Shown here piece after piece: positions 7,803-15,920 of a stretch of 64,000 nucleotides of DNA (the stretch's first letter is position 1; every line of letters starts with the position of its first letter). Source of the stretch: Paenibacillus mangrovi. GTDB taxonomy: Bacteria > Bacillota > Bacilli > Paenibacillales > Paenibacillaceae. The stretch spans positions 1 to 64,000 of the forward strand of contig NZ_JALIRP010000016.1 in NCBI RefSeq assembly GCF_022898935.1, in the 5' to 3' direction. The notes under the pieces are model-generated. The model saw nothing but the letters and a program-made list of their open reading frames with translations, was not told the origin of the DNA and made no database searches. A program made the position numbers and the translations under genes.

Positions 7803-8999
7803 CTATCGTAGCAAACTGGCGTAATCCCAAACCAGCTTCTTGGCTTTCCACGCTAGCTTTCCTGTTATGATAAAATCAAGTCCCCATTTGCGTGCCCACA
7901 GAAATCCGCGATTTTCCCCCAAGCCGATGTTGAAGGCATCCATATTATTTTTTAACGCTTTGTGAATCGGTGCGGGACGGCCTTCCAGATCGGCCATCAC
8001 GATTTTCCCTAGTCGATTCCCTTGTATCCCAGCTTCAAAGCACGTCATCTGATCCACCTTGCCGGTTTTCGGATCGACGATTCTCGCACAGTCGCCAATG
8101 CTGTATACGCCCGGCGACCCCTGAACACGATAACATTCATCCACCAGCACTTGACCTTCAGGTGTAAGCGGCAACCCCATGCTGCGAAGGGCCGGATTCG
8201 GTATCAAACCAATCGTCCATACACATAGGCCAACATCAAGACAATCGCCATTGCTGAGCGTCACCACTCCTGCTTCCTCCCGCATCACCTTACGATTGTG
8301 AAGCACTGTCACTCCACATTCGCTGAGCGTCTGTTCTAACTTCCGTCCAGCTTTCTCCGGCCCTCCCGTGAACAGCCGCTCCTGCGCATTCAGCAAATAG
8401 ACGGAGGTATCAGACAAGCTCAGCCCTAGCGCCGCTGCTTCCTTCCGCATGGCGAGCGCCAGTTCGGCGGACGTCTCGACGCCGCTGATGCCCGCTCCCG
8501 CAACCGCGATTGTCATCAGTCGCTTTCGTTCCTCAGGATTCGTCTCTCCGGCTGCCTTCTGCAGGTTGGCTCGCCAGCGCTCCCGTATGCCTGCCGCGGC
8601 TTGCGGGTCGGTTAAGGCGATGCCGCCCTGATCGGGATCCGGTCGCCGAACGATGCTCCCGACCGCCACGACTAGAAGATCATAACGAAATCGGGCTTCA
8701 TTTCCTTGCGCATCCGTATATCGAATCCGTTTTTCCCCACTTTCCACTGACGTAACCGTACCTTGCACGAATTCGACTCCTTCTGAACAATAATGCGTCC
8801 AGGGAACGATAATCTCTTCCCCGCTCGTGGCCGGCCGAAACATCATCACTTTGCGCACATGACCGGGCTGCTTGTCGAACAGAACAAACCGAATCCGTCG
8901 TCCCTTCGTCATGCCCCGGGTCGTTTCCTTTATTGCTTTGAGCACTCCAAGCCCTGCATGGCCGCCTCCGATGATTATGCATGTCATGTCATTCATCAT
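7803..8999 (-). CDS. NAD(P)/FAD-dependent oxidoreductase (NDH-2 like), ECF41 target
   Basis: 398 aa from ATG 8999 behind AAAAGGAG. It has an N-terminal FAD-binding GxGxxG-type segment (IIIGGGHAGLGVL), an NAD(P)-binding segment (IAVAGAGISGVETSAELA, about residue 164), a C-terminal flavin motif (VYSIGDCAR) and the WTIGLIPNP segment. This is the type II NADH dehydrogenase / disulfide-reductase superfamily, with no obvious membrane anchor beyond the C-terminal amphipathic region. It forms an operon with the ECF41 sigma factor and fits the oxidoreductase class of ECF41 partners. Electron acceptor unknown. Confidence 0.88.
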   Translation of the reverse strand: MMNDMTCIIIGGGHAGLGVLKAIKETTRGMTKGRRIRFVLFDKQPGHVRKVMMFRPATSGEEIIVPWTHYCSEGVEFVQGTVTSVESGEKRIRYTDAQGNEARFRYDLLVVAVGSIVRRPDPDQGGIALTDPQAAAGIRERWRANLQKAAGETNPEERKRLMTIAVAGAGISGVETSAELALAMRKEAAALGLSLSDTSVYLLNAQERLFTGGPEKAGRKLEQTLSECGVTVLHNRKVMREEAGVVTLSNGDCLDVGLCVWTIGLIPNPALRSMGLPLTPEGQVLVDECYRVQGSPGVYSIGDCARIVDPKTGKVDQMTCFEAGIQGNRLGKIVMADLEGRPAPIHKALKNNMDAFNIGLGENRGFLWARKWGLDFIITGKLAWKAKKLVWDYASLLR

Positions 9000-9029
9000 T
9001 CCTCAGCTCCTTTTACTTTTTGCACATAT

Positions 9030-9056
9030 AACGATGTAGGGCTCTGAGTTGTGACA
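9030..9056 (-). promoter_or_regulatory. ECF41-type promoter for the oxidoreductase-sigma operon
   Basis: On the minus strand, TGTCACA (9056-9050) is followed by exactly 16 bases and CGTT (9033-9030). This matches the ECF41 target consensus (TGTCACA then CGTC/CGTT), and it lies about 30 bp upstream of the oxidoreductase start. Match to the published motif is from memory. Positive autoregulation of the sigma factor is inferred. Confidence 0.8.
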
Positions 9057-9186
9057 TCTGAAACGAATAAAAAAAATTATTTGAGTCCGTATATTCAGCA
9101 GTTCTTTCGTGCCAGATTGTTGAGTAAATCTGCTGGCCTTCATTTAGATTTCTTTGTTGAATCGTAAATAATTGCTCGTGAAGCTT

Positions 9187-9336
9187 TTACCGAAAAGCCT
9201 CGGAATGATCGATCGCCCACTGTTTGAAGGTGCCAGGTGTCCGGCCGGCTACTTCTTCCACTGTAGGAAGCACAGTAGAGAATCTATGACCTTGCTTGGA
9301 CGGATCAAAGAGAGCTTCGACAAGTTCCGCAGGCAT
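9187..9336 (-). pseudogene. NmrA-like NAD(P)H-binding oxidoreductase, C-terminal remnant
   Basis: The reading frame ending at TAA 9187-9189 encodes PAELVEALFDP, FSTVLPTVEEVAGRTPGTF and KQWAIDHSEAFR. This looks like the C-terminus of NmrA/SDR-type NAD(P)H-binding epimerase-like proteins (typically a TGRPPRTFEQW segment, then DHAxAF). A stop codon lies two codons upstream of the first Met and no N-terminal Rossmann domain is present. Positions 9337-9470 hold further decayed sequence without a recognisable frame. Such epimerases are one of the three classic ECF41 partner classes. Confidence 0.65.
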
Positions 9337-9472
9337 TTCTCATCCTTTGCTATTACTATTTTTTTTCATCAAGTATGCCGGAAAAGGAAGATGTTCTGTG
9401 ACATGCGGTGCTTTACAGTAATCGGCACCATTGCCAACATCACCGCGACAATGTCTACAAATTTATGTCGTT

Positions 9473-9510
9473 AGAACACTATACCGCCAAGGACGGGGGT
9501 ATAGTGTTCT
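9473..9510 (-). terminator. Hairpin terminator 3' of the azoreductase gene
   Basis: A 13-bp perfect stem (AGAACACTATACC with GGTATAGTGTTCT) around a 12-nt loop, immediately after the azoreductase stop. There is no long T tract on either side, so termination strength is uncertain. Confidence 0.6.
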
Positions 9511-9522
9511 GCTTGTAGTGGA

Positions 9523-10143
9523 TTAGAATCCGGATGCTACTTTAGCTGCTTCAGCTAAGCCGGTTTCGATAATTTGCTGAGCACGATCTTGGAATTGCAT
9601 GTGGCCTTCTACGACAACTATTTCAATATCCGTTATTCCCCAGAAGCCGAGCATGCTTTTCACGTAGTTCACAGACATCTCCTTTTGAGCCAGCGGGCCT
9701 TCGGAGTAAACGCCACCTCGTGCGTTAAGAAGCACGACTTTCTTGCTGCCTTGCAATCCTACCGGGCCTTGTGGTGTATAAGAGAAGGTTTTTCGCGGTT
9801 GGCTTAGATAGGACAGGTAGGTCAGCAATTGAGCCGGAATCGTAAAATTCCAAAGAGGGAACGCGAATACGACTTTATCGGCTGCTAGGAATTGATCTGT
9901 ATAGCCGTTAGCGATATCGGCTGCTTTTTGTTCCTCGGCAGTGAGTTCATCGCCGCCCGAAAGCTTGATAATGCCCGTAAACATTTCATTGTTGTAGTAA
10001 GGTAGCTCCGCTTTGAAAAGGTCTAATTCCGTAATATTGTCGTTCGGATTGTTCTCCCGGTACGCACTTACGAAAGCATCGTACAGCTTTAAGCTGATGG
10101 ATTGGTCTCGATTGTTAGCTTTAACAAATAAAATATTTGCCAT
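9523..10143 (-). CDS. azoR: FMN-dependent NADH-azoreductase
   Basis: 206 aa from ATG 10143 behind GGGAGGG. The flavodoxin-like fold begins NILFVKANNRDQSISLKLYD, and the FMN/quinone-site segments FAFPLWNFTIPAQL and LLNARGGVY are as in AzoR/AcpD. The enzyme reduces azo compounds and quinones by two electrons using NADH and commonly serves against quinone or thiol-reactive stress. The gene lies downstream of a duplicated ECF41-type promoter and the truncated 5' end of a second oxidoreductase. It may thus be under the same sigma factor as the operon at 6891-8999. Confidence 0.93.
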   Translation of the reverse strand: MANILFVKANNRDQSISLKLYDAFVSAYRENNPNDNITELDLFKAELPYYNNEMFTGIIKLSGGDELTAEEQKAADIANGYTDQFLAADKVVFAFPLWNFTIPAQLLTYLSYLSQPRKTFSYTPQGPVGLQGSKKVVLLNARGGVYSEGPLAQKEMSVNYVKSMLGFWGITDIEIVVVEGHMQFQDRAQQIIETGLAEAAKVASGF

Positions 10144-10197
10144 TTCTTATTTTCCCTCCCAGATATTAAAAAATGAAATTTTCTTATTACTGTGTGA

Positions 10198-10262
10198 TCA
10201 TGATTGCAGTAACACGCTAAGCCCTGCAAAGCCACCTCCGAAAATGATTCATGTCAAATCGT
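10198..10262 (-). pseudogene. Truncated duplicate of the ECF41-partner oxidoreductase 5' end
   Basis: On the minus strand an ATG (about 10262) begins MNDLT, then TGA, then IIFGGGFAGLSVL. This parallels MNDMTCIIIGGGHAGLGVL of the oxidoreductase starting at 8999, with the Cys codon TGC changed to the stop TGA. Homology extends upstream through the ribosome binding site and the ECF41 promoter. Downstream the copy breaks off after about 20 codons. Confidence 0.8.
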
Positions 10263-10300
10263 TCATTGTTCCTCAACTCCTTTTTCCGTTTTGCACATAT

Positions 10301-10327
10301 AACGACGTAAGGCTCTGAATTGTAACA
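10301..10327 (-). promoter_or_regulatory. Second ECF41-type promoter (one -35 mismatch)
   Basis: On the minus strand TGTTACA (10327-10321), then 16 bases, then CGTT (10304-10301). The spacing is identical to the promoter at 9030-9056, and the spacer is nearly the same (TTCAGAGCC versus CTCAGAGCC). The only -35 difference is C to T. It would drive transcription through the truncated ORF into the azoreductase gene. Confidence 0.65.
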
Positions 10328-10418
10328 TCGGAATCGAAGCTTCGATAAGCAATCTCAACGGTTATGACTGCAAGTTCTTGTCTCTGACCTTATAACACGA
10401 AGAAACGTTAACTCAATT

Positions 10419-10442
10419 AAACGCCTTCCTTAGAAGGCGTTT
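10419..10442. terminator. Hairpin, probable terminator
   Basis: Stem AAACGCCTTC/GAAGGCGTTT with a 4-nt loop, followed on the plus strand by TTAATTTTTA. It lies in the 372-bp gap between the azoreductase region and the large secreted protein. The rest of that gap holds the duplicated promoter and ORF fragment. Confidence 0.6.
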
Positions 10443-10494
10443 AATTTTTAATCCAAAAACAACAAAAAATTAAACATAACCAAAATAAAAAAAG

Positions 10495-10517
10495 AAAAAC
10501 GTCTTATCGACGTTTTT
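10495..10517 (-). terminator. Terminator of the secreted glycosidase-like gene
   Basis: Stem AAAAACGTC/GACGTTTTT overlapping the stop codon, with A/T-rich sequence beyond. The A-rich side on the plus strand gives a T run on the transcribed minus-strand RNA. Confidence 0.7.
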
Positions 10518-12808
10518 CAACCTCCCCAACGGACGGACGATCCCTCTTTCTTATCATAGGCCTGCGCCCAATAGTAGCCAGGAGCAATGATCCGTCTTGG
10601 AGCAAACCCGATCTCTCCCGATGGAGAAGCAACGTTCTCGGAGTTGGCAGTATAGGAACCGGTCGCGTTAGTTGTACCGTTTACGTACTTCCCTGCCATG
10701 TATGTGAATCTTCCCCCTACATTTGCGGTGACTGCCCCTCCGGTTTTCAAATCGGCAACTTGGAGGGTAACGGTGGCTTTTGTGCCGTCATACTTCATCT
10801 GAATTTTCGATACGATCATCGGCTTTAACGTCGTACAATCTGTTTTGACTTTTACGGGCTTGCTTGGCGGTCCCTCATTCCCGGAAGTGTCGACTGCCGT
10901 GACCTTATACACATATTTCGTCTCAGGCAGCAGGCCATTGTCCTGGAAGCTCAATCTCTTGGAAACTCCTGCAAGATGCGCTTTATCGAGCGGAAAGTTC
11001 GTACTGGTTCCACGGTAAATGCGATATTCCTGAACAGCGGCATTATCCGCAGCCGGGCCGTACGAAATATCGATCCGCTGATAGTCGAACACATCCGCCT
11101 GCAGTTCTCCCGAAATTACGGTCGGCGGTTCGGTGTCAGGCGGCGCCTGCCAAAAGACTGCTCCCGGTCCCCAGACGGAAGGAAGGTTCCGAAGCGAATC
11201 ATAGTGATGAATTGCAATGCCTCCGAAGGCCGGATTGCCCCCAAAGGCGGCATACACCTTATCCAGCTCTGACTCCATATACTGCCGTCCTTCTTCATGA
11301 AAGCTGATCGTCTCGGGATCTCCACCGTCCGCAATATCTTTCGTTTCTACGCCGATCACAACGGAATTAGGCTTTCCGATTTTGCCCGCGTATTCCATCT
11401 CGCCCCGCGCATTTTCGATGATTCCGACGGTGCCTTCCGCTTGGTCGCGATAATCCATGATGGAGATATAATCAAGTGTATCCTGCACGTGCTCGGAGAG
11501 CGGTTTCACAGTACCGTTCCATAAAATATCCGTTGCGTCCACAGAGGTGTCGAACCAGCGGGGAATCGCTGCCCCTACTTGAAGTGAAAGCCCGGAAGCC
11601 TGTTTTCGGTCCATCAAAGCTTTTAACATATCTAGGTATTGAATCTGGACGGAAGGCTTATCGCTTTTATAATCGGGAAGGCTGTAAGGCTCGGTATCAA
11701 TGTTGACCCCATCGAACCGTTCATTCTCGCCGGAGGATAAATTGTAATTCAAGATGCGTTCGAATTCGGCAACAGCCTGCTGCCGGTACCTTGAATACGC
11801 CCCAAAATACGGAGGCGTCGTACCGCCCGCAATCAAAGCCTGAACCTGATACCCGCGATCATGGGCCCACCCGATAAAATCGCGAACTTCCGCACGTTTG
11901 TCTTCGAGCATTCGGATCCCATAGTACTCCCCTACGGCCAGATACCAGGTCCGGATCTGATCTTGGCCGAAGGTGGCCGTATCCGATGACATCGCATCCA
12001 AAACCGTCCTGGCGCCGGGGTTCAAAATGAGCGGGTAGGAGTCGTATTCCCAGATCCACATCGCCCGGTCCTGACTGTAGACGTCCCGCGTTACTGTTGA
12101 AGCTTCCACGGAAATTCCTGCTTTGACATATACGGTCTGACTGTAACCAATATTGCCGTTTACGTCCTCGGCTCTCGCTTCCAGACTATTGATTCGTCCC
12201 GAAACGGCCTGCGTATCCCATGGATACAAATACCCTGATACCGCCGGGTTGGCATCCTCCCATTCCCCTCCGTTGATTCTCACCTGAACGCGTGCGATGC
12301 CATTTTTTCCTGAAGCTTCGACTACAACCGGGATTTGTCCTTGAAGCACATCCTGCTCCGTAGGGCTGACCACCCGCACCTTTGGAATATTCGCCTTCGG
12401 ATTATCTACTTCAATCTGCAAAAAAGGAGACCATGCTGTATAACGGGTCATAGTATCCTTGCCTCTCGCGACGAGTTCGACAGGTCCGTCATACATCGAT
12501 AAATCGACGTCGGCATACCAGTTGCCGATATCACCCGCTTCCGTATGGGCGCTTGTCAACGAATCGCCGTTAATCGCGATTTCAATGTCATAGACGCCGC
12601 TGTACGTTCCGGTCAGATGAATCCTTCCCGGGTCTAGCGACCCACCGCTGTCTGGGGGATCGATCGTAATTCGCGGAGCAGCCAATACAGACGAAGGGGG
12701 GATACAGGAGAGAGCAAGATAAACAATGAAAACCAGACAAATTCCGAGTTTGCGGAAAGCATGTTTTTTCCGTATCCGGATCATAACATGTCCCTGTTTG
12801 GCTGCCAT
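10517..12808 (-). CDS. Secreted multidomain glycosidase-like protein with FN3 domain
   Basis: I choose ATG 12808, 15 codons inside the longest frame, because it follows AAGGAAGTGAAGAGAG. A signal peptide follows (LGICLVFIVYLALSCI, then SVLAAPRI as a cleavage region). Next come Ig-like/carbohydrate-binding-type segments (about residues 50-240), a TIM-barrel-like part with FDGVNIDTEPY (about residue 390), in which Glu is a candidate catalytic acid, then a fibronectin III domain (PPTVISGELQ to PVKVKT) and a C-terminal beta domain. No exact GH family can be named from sequence reading. Probably acts on an extracellular polysaccharide. Monocistronic, with its own terminator. Confidence 0.75.
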   Translation of the reverse strand: MAAKQGHVMIRIRKKHAFRKLGICLVFIVYLALSCIPPSSVLAAPRITIDPPDSGGSLDPGRIHLTGTYSGVYDIEIAINGDSLTSAHTEAGDIGNWYADVDLSMYDGPVELVARGKDTMTRYTAWSPFLQIEVDNPKANIPKVRVVSPTEQDVLQGQIPVVVEASGKNGIARVQVRINGGEWEDANPAVSGYLYPWDTQAVSGRINSLEARAEDVNGNIGYSQTVYVKAGISVEASTVTRDVYSQDRAMWIWEYDSYPLILNPGARTVLDAMSSDTATFGQDQIRTWYLAVGEYYGIRMLEDKRAEVRDFIGWAHDRGYQVQALIAGGTTPPYFGAYSRYRQQAVAEFERILNYNLSSGENERFDGVNIDTEPYSLPDYKSDKPSVQIQYLDMLKALMDRKQASGLSLQVGAAIPRWFDTSVDATDILWNGTVKPLSEHVQDTLDYISIMDYRDQAEGTVGIIENARGEMEYAGKIGKPNSVVIGVETKDIADGGDPETISFHEEGRQYMESELDKVYAAFGGNPAFGGIAIHHYDSLRNLPSVWGPGAVFWQAPPDTEPPTVISGELQADVFDYQRIDISYGPAADNAAVQEYRIYRGTSTNFPLDKAHLAGVSKRLSFQDNGLLPETKYVYKVTAVDTSGNEGPPSKPVKVKTDCTTLKPMIVSKIQMKYDGTKATVTLQVADLKTGGAVTANVGGRFTYMAGKYVNGTTNATGSYTANSENVASPSGEIGFAPRRIIAPGYYWAQAYDKKEGSSVRWGG

Positions 12809-12973
12809 AACTCTCTTCACTTCCTTTGCGTGTAGTGTGAATGACCTTGACACAGTAACAACAATGAGGAAAGGTGAATTCGATTCAGGGCTTTTCTTGC
12901 TGTAGAATAAAGCGCTTACTTTTTCTTATTTTGGCGAGCATCATGTTAGAACCGGATCCGACAAAAAAATAAA

Positions 12974-12997
12974 GTGCAGGACGCTAAAGTCCCACAC
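12974..12997 (-). terminator. Terminator of the N-acetyltransferase gene
   Basis: Imperfect stem (GTGCAGGAC with GTCCCACAC). On the minus strand the stem is followed by TTTATTTTTTTG, as expected for an intrinsic terminator. Confidence 0.7.
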
Positions 12998-13067
12998 CTT
13001 ATTCGCAAAAACACATTAGTCTTAATGGCACTAAAAATTTCGGCCTTCACGTCTAAGCTCTCGTAGA

Positions 13068-13862
13068 TCAATCGGAAGCAGGAAATGAAATGCCGAAATA
13101 CGTATTCAAAGCCTCACGGTATGTCTCTGGTGATGAAGGCACAAAGGTCTGAACTCCTGTAGAAGAGAATATTCTGAACTCGTCTCCGGACACCGTGTTT
13201 CTTCCCTCCGGCGTGCGGATGAACACCATAGCGGTTTGCGTAAAAATCGATTCGGATGCATGCTCGCACCAATACGAAGCCATCGCATAATCTTGCAGCA
13301 GTTGCGGCTCTTCAGTGAACGAATACAACTGGTTCCACTCCCCATTTTTTCGTTCGCACAGCATCCAGCCGAAAAACGGGTCCGGGTCCAGTCGATAACA
13401 TTCATTACCTAACGGCTGCTCGATCCCTTCCTTCAAAACTAAAGGACGGACAGGCACGATTCCTCCAACTCCGACATCACACAAATAGGAAATCCCTTCA
13501 GCTTCTACGCGTAAAATATGATGCCTGCGCATCGGCGGCGGATTCGGCTCATCGCGCCAAAATCTGGCGAAATAATGCGTGACCTGAAATCCGATCTCTT
13601 CCAAAAGCCAACTGAACAACGCGTTTAGCTCAAAACAATAGCCTCCGCGGCGGCGGACGACGATTTTGTCATACAAATCTTCAAGCTTCAGTGATAGAGG
13701 TACGCTATTCAAAATATCCAGATTTTCATAGGGTACATGATGGATATGGCATTCTTGAATACGCGCGAGCATGGCCGCGGTCGGTTCAACCTCTCCATCG
13801 TATCCGATCCGTTTGAGGTAAGCGGCCGCCCGCGTCGAGATGCCAGATATGTTATTGTTCAT
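13068..13862 (-). CDS. nat: Arylamine N-acetyltransferase
   Basis: I take ATG 13862 (MNNNISG), which follows GGAGGAACATTACGAT. Upstream Met codons lack a binding site. The product is about 264 aa, normal for NAT. The catalytic triad is visible: Cys in RRGGYCFELNALF, His in RRHHILRVE and Asp in YLCDVGVGG. The N-terminal HHVPYENLDI segment is also typical. NAT transfers acetyl groups from acetyl-CoA to arylamines and hydrazines. It has no obvious operon partner, since the SDR gene upstream is 157 bp away. Confidence 0.95.
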   Translation of the reverse strand: MNNNISGISTRAAAYLKRIGYDGEVEPTAAMLARIQECHIHHVPYENLDILNSVPLSLKLEDLYDKIVVRRRGGYCFELNALFSWLLEEIGFQVTHYFARFWRDEPNPPPMRRHHILRVEAEGISYLCDVGVGGIVPVRPLVLKEGIEQPLGNECYRLDPDPFFGWMLCERKNGEWNQLYSFTEEPQLLQDYAMASYWCEHASESIFTQTAMVFIRTPEGRNTVSGDEFRIFSSTGVQTFVPSSPETYREALNTYFGISFPASD

Positions 13863-14018
13863 ATCGTAATGTTCCTCCACCTTCTTAGAATTACTACTAC
13901 TCATGTTACTTTTCCATATGTGTATGTCCATCTCCTCCAGCAACGACAAAAAACAGCCGCTGCTGTTAAGCAAACGACTGTCATTGTTTTACGACATCAA
14001 CGAAATATTCTATAACAT

Positions 14019-14762
14019 TTACACGGCAGTATATCCACCATCCACAAGCAGGCTGGTACCTGTAATGAAGGACGCGTCATCACTGGCTAAGAATAAGACG
14101 GCTTTGGCTACTTCTTCAGGCTTGCCAAGACGGCCCATTGGATGAAGACCGATCAGATGCTGGTTTAAGGCTTCGGATCTGCCTTTGATCAGTGGAGTAT
14201 CGATATATCCCGGGCAAACCGCATTGACCCGGATCCCTTTGGCAGCATAGTTCGTACTCAGCGTTTGAGTCAGCAGCTTCACGCCGCCTTTTGCCGAAGC
14301 ATACGCTGTCACGTTGGCTTTGCCGACATGGCTGTGAATGGAGCCGCAGTTCACGATTGCGCCGCCATGTTCTTGTTCGAGCATTTGTTTAATCGCGTAT
14401 TTATCACAGAGGAACACCCCTGTCAAATTGATATCTATGGTCCGTTGCCAGTTGTCGAACGACAGCTGATCCGCAGGTCCATCCTGCGCAATACCCGCGT
14501 TGGCAAACAGGATATCCAGCTTCCCGTATTTCGCTACGGTTTGCTCCACCATGTGAATGACTTCCTGTTCCTTCGTCACATCGGTCTTCACAAAGAGCGT
14601 ATCAAAGCCTTCCTGATTCAGTTCATCGGATACGGCCTGTCCACGTTCCGAAAAATCAGCAATCACGACTTTGGCGCCTTCCTCCGCAAACAATCTGACC
14701 GATGCTTCCCCAATCCCGCTTGCTCCGCCGGTTACAATGGCAACTTTATTTTCAAATCTCAT
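14019..14762 (-). CDS. SDR-family oxidoreductase (glucose 1-dehydrogenase-like)
   Basis: Start set at ATG 14762, preceded by GGGAGAG. The upstream GTG has no ribosome site. 247 aa with the classical SDR motifs: TGGASGIG cofactor loop near residue 10, NAG (FANAGIAQDG), Ser (NCGSIHSH) and YxxxK (YASAKGG), and C-terminal VDGGY. It is an NAD(P)H-dependent reductase or dehydrogenase of small alcohols or sugars, substrate unknown. It is divergent from a LysR regulator, a common arrangement in which the regulator controls the enzyme. Confidence 0.92.
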   Translation of the reverse strand: MRFENKVAIVTGGASGIGEASVRLFAEEGAKVVIADFSERGQAVSDELNQEGFDTLFVKTDVTKEQEVIHMVEQTVAKYGKLDILFANAGIAQDGPADQLSFDNWQRTIDINLTGVFLCDKYAIKQMLEQEHGGAIVNCGSIHSHVGKANVTAYASAKGGVKLLTQTLSTNYAAKGIRVNAVCPGYIDTPLIKGRSEALNQHLIGLHPMGRLGKPEEVAKAVLFLASDDASFITGTSLLVDGGYTAV

Positions 14763-14788
14763 CGTTGATCTCTCCCATTCATTTTCTA

Positions 14789-14863
14789 TCACTCATCCAA
14801 GCCAATCTCAGCAATCGGCTTAATAAAATAAATGCCGGCATTGTTGAACAAAATATCGAGAGT
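14789..14863 (-). pseudogene. Fragment of a second SDR gene
   Basis: The minus strand encodes LDILFNNAGIYFIKPIAEI and ends at TGA 14789-14791. LDILFNNAG is the hallmark fourth-strand motif of short-chain dehydrogenases. No start, cofactor loop or YxxxK exists around it, so it is a relic of about 25 codons between the SDR and LysR genes. Confidence 0.7.
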
Positions 14864-14967
14864 ACCTCATGCTCTACTTCTATGTTATCATCAATATTAA
14901 TTAATAAAAATTTAAACATTTTTAATTTTATTTAAGAAATACTTAAAGTAAAGGATTGGACCGAAAG

Positions 14968-15882
14968 ATGCATATTGAAAAACTGGAGTATTTGGTTGAA
15001 GTTGCAAAAACGGGCTCCATCTCCAAAGCCGCACAAAATCTGCATGTGACCATATCTGCGGTCAGTCAATCCATATCCAGTCTGGAGGAAGAATGGGGAG
15101 TAACCGTCCTTAAACGTTCCCGTACTGGAGCTGTGCCTACTGCTGAAGGTGTGGTCATGATCAAGAAAGCAATAGAGCTCCTGCAGAAATACGATGAATT
15201 GAAAGAAGCTGTGCAGGGTTACTCCGATACGGTTCAAGGCAGGCTGAGATTAGCCACGATTCCGGGGCCAATTTTTTTACTGGATCAAGCCGTACTCGAT
15301 TTCAAGAAACAGTATCCCCAAGTGAAAATCGAGATTGTGGAGCAGGGCTCACAGGATATCATCGACGATATTTTGAATGACAAATGTGATCTGGGATTTA
15401 TCATCCTTTTTAAAGACCGGTTGGTTAAACATATGGGACTTGATTTTGATCGTCTGCTTAAGGTGAAAATGGTCGCTGCAACAAGCATTCACTCGCCGCT
15501 CGCTTATCAAAAAGTAATTACGCCGGAGGAGCTTAAACAACATACGGTTGTACTGTATAATGATGATTATGTGAAGTGGTTTATGGATGACTTTCAGAAA
15601 AAATATGGCGATGTGGATATTGCATATACAACCAATAACCGAGCGTTAATCAGCAGAGCCTGCATGAATCATCACGCGGTAACCGTGGGACTGGATTATT
15701 CATTTATTACAGAGCCGCTTTTTGCCGAAGACGACACGGTCATCCTGAATTTCGATCTTCCAGAGTCAAGTCCGGTATACCTTGGGGTGATCCAGCAGAA
15801 AGACCACACTCCTTCCGTAATCTCGAGGCATTTTCTGTACCGTCTCAAGCATGATATATCTGAATTGCAGCAATTATTGTAA
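14968..15882 (+). CDS. LysR-family transcriptional regulator
   Basis: About 304 aa from ATG 14968 (MHIEKLEYLVEVAKTGSISK); an in-frame TTG four codons earlier sits almost on the AAAGGA site, so the start is not certain. The winged HTH occupies residues 1-60 (AAQNLHVTISAVSQSISSLE). The rest is a periplasmic-binding-like effector domain. Divergent from the SDR gene, with an A/T-rich intergenic region where it would bind. Effector unknown. Confidence 0.92.
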   Translation: MHIEKLEYLVEVAKTGSISKAAQNLHVTISAVSQSISSLEEEWGVTVLKRSRTGAVPTAEGVVMIKKAIELLQKYDELKEAVQGYSDTVQGRLRLATIPGPIFLLDQAVLDFKKQYPQVKIEIVEQGSQDIIDDILNDKCDLGFIILFKDRLVKHMGLDFDRLLKVKMVAATSIHSPLAYQKVITPEELKQHTVVLYNDDYVKWFMDDFQKKYGDVDIAYTTNNRALISRACMNHHAVTVGLDYSFITEPLFAEDDTVILNFDLPESSPVYLGVIQQKDHTPSVISRHFLYRLKHDISELQQLL

Positions 15883-15920
15883 CTTTGAAATACATAAAGC
15901 AAGAGGGGGATTTCGTAGCA

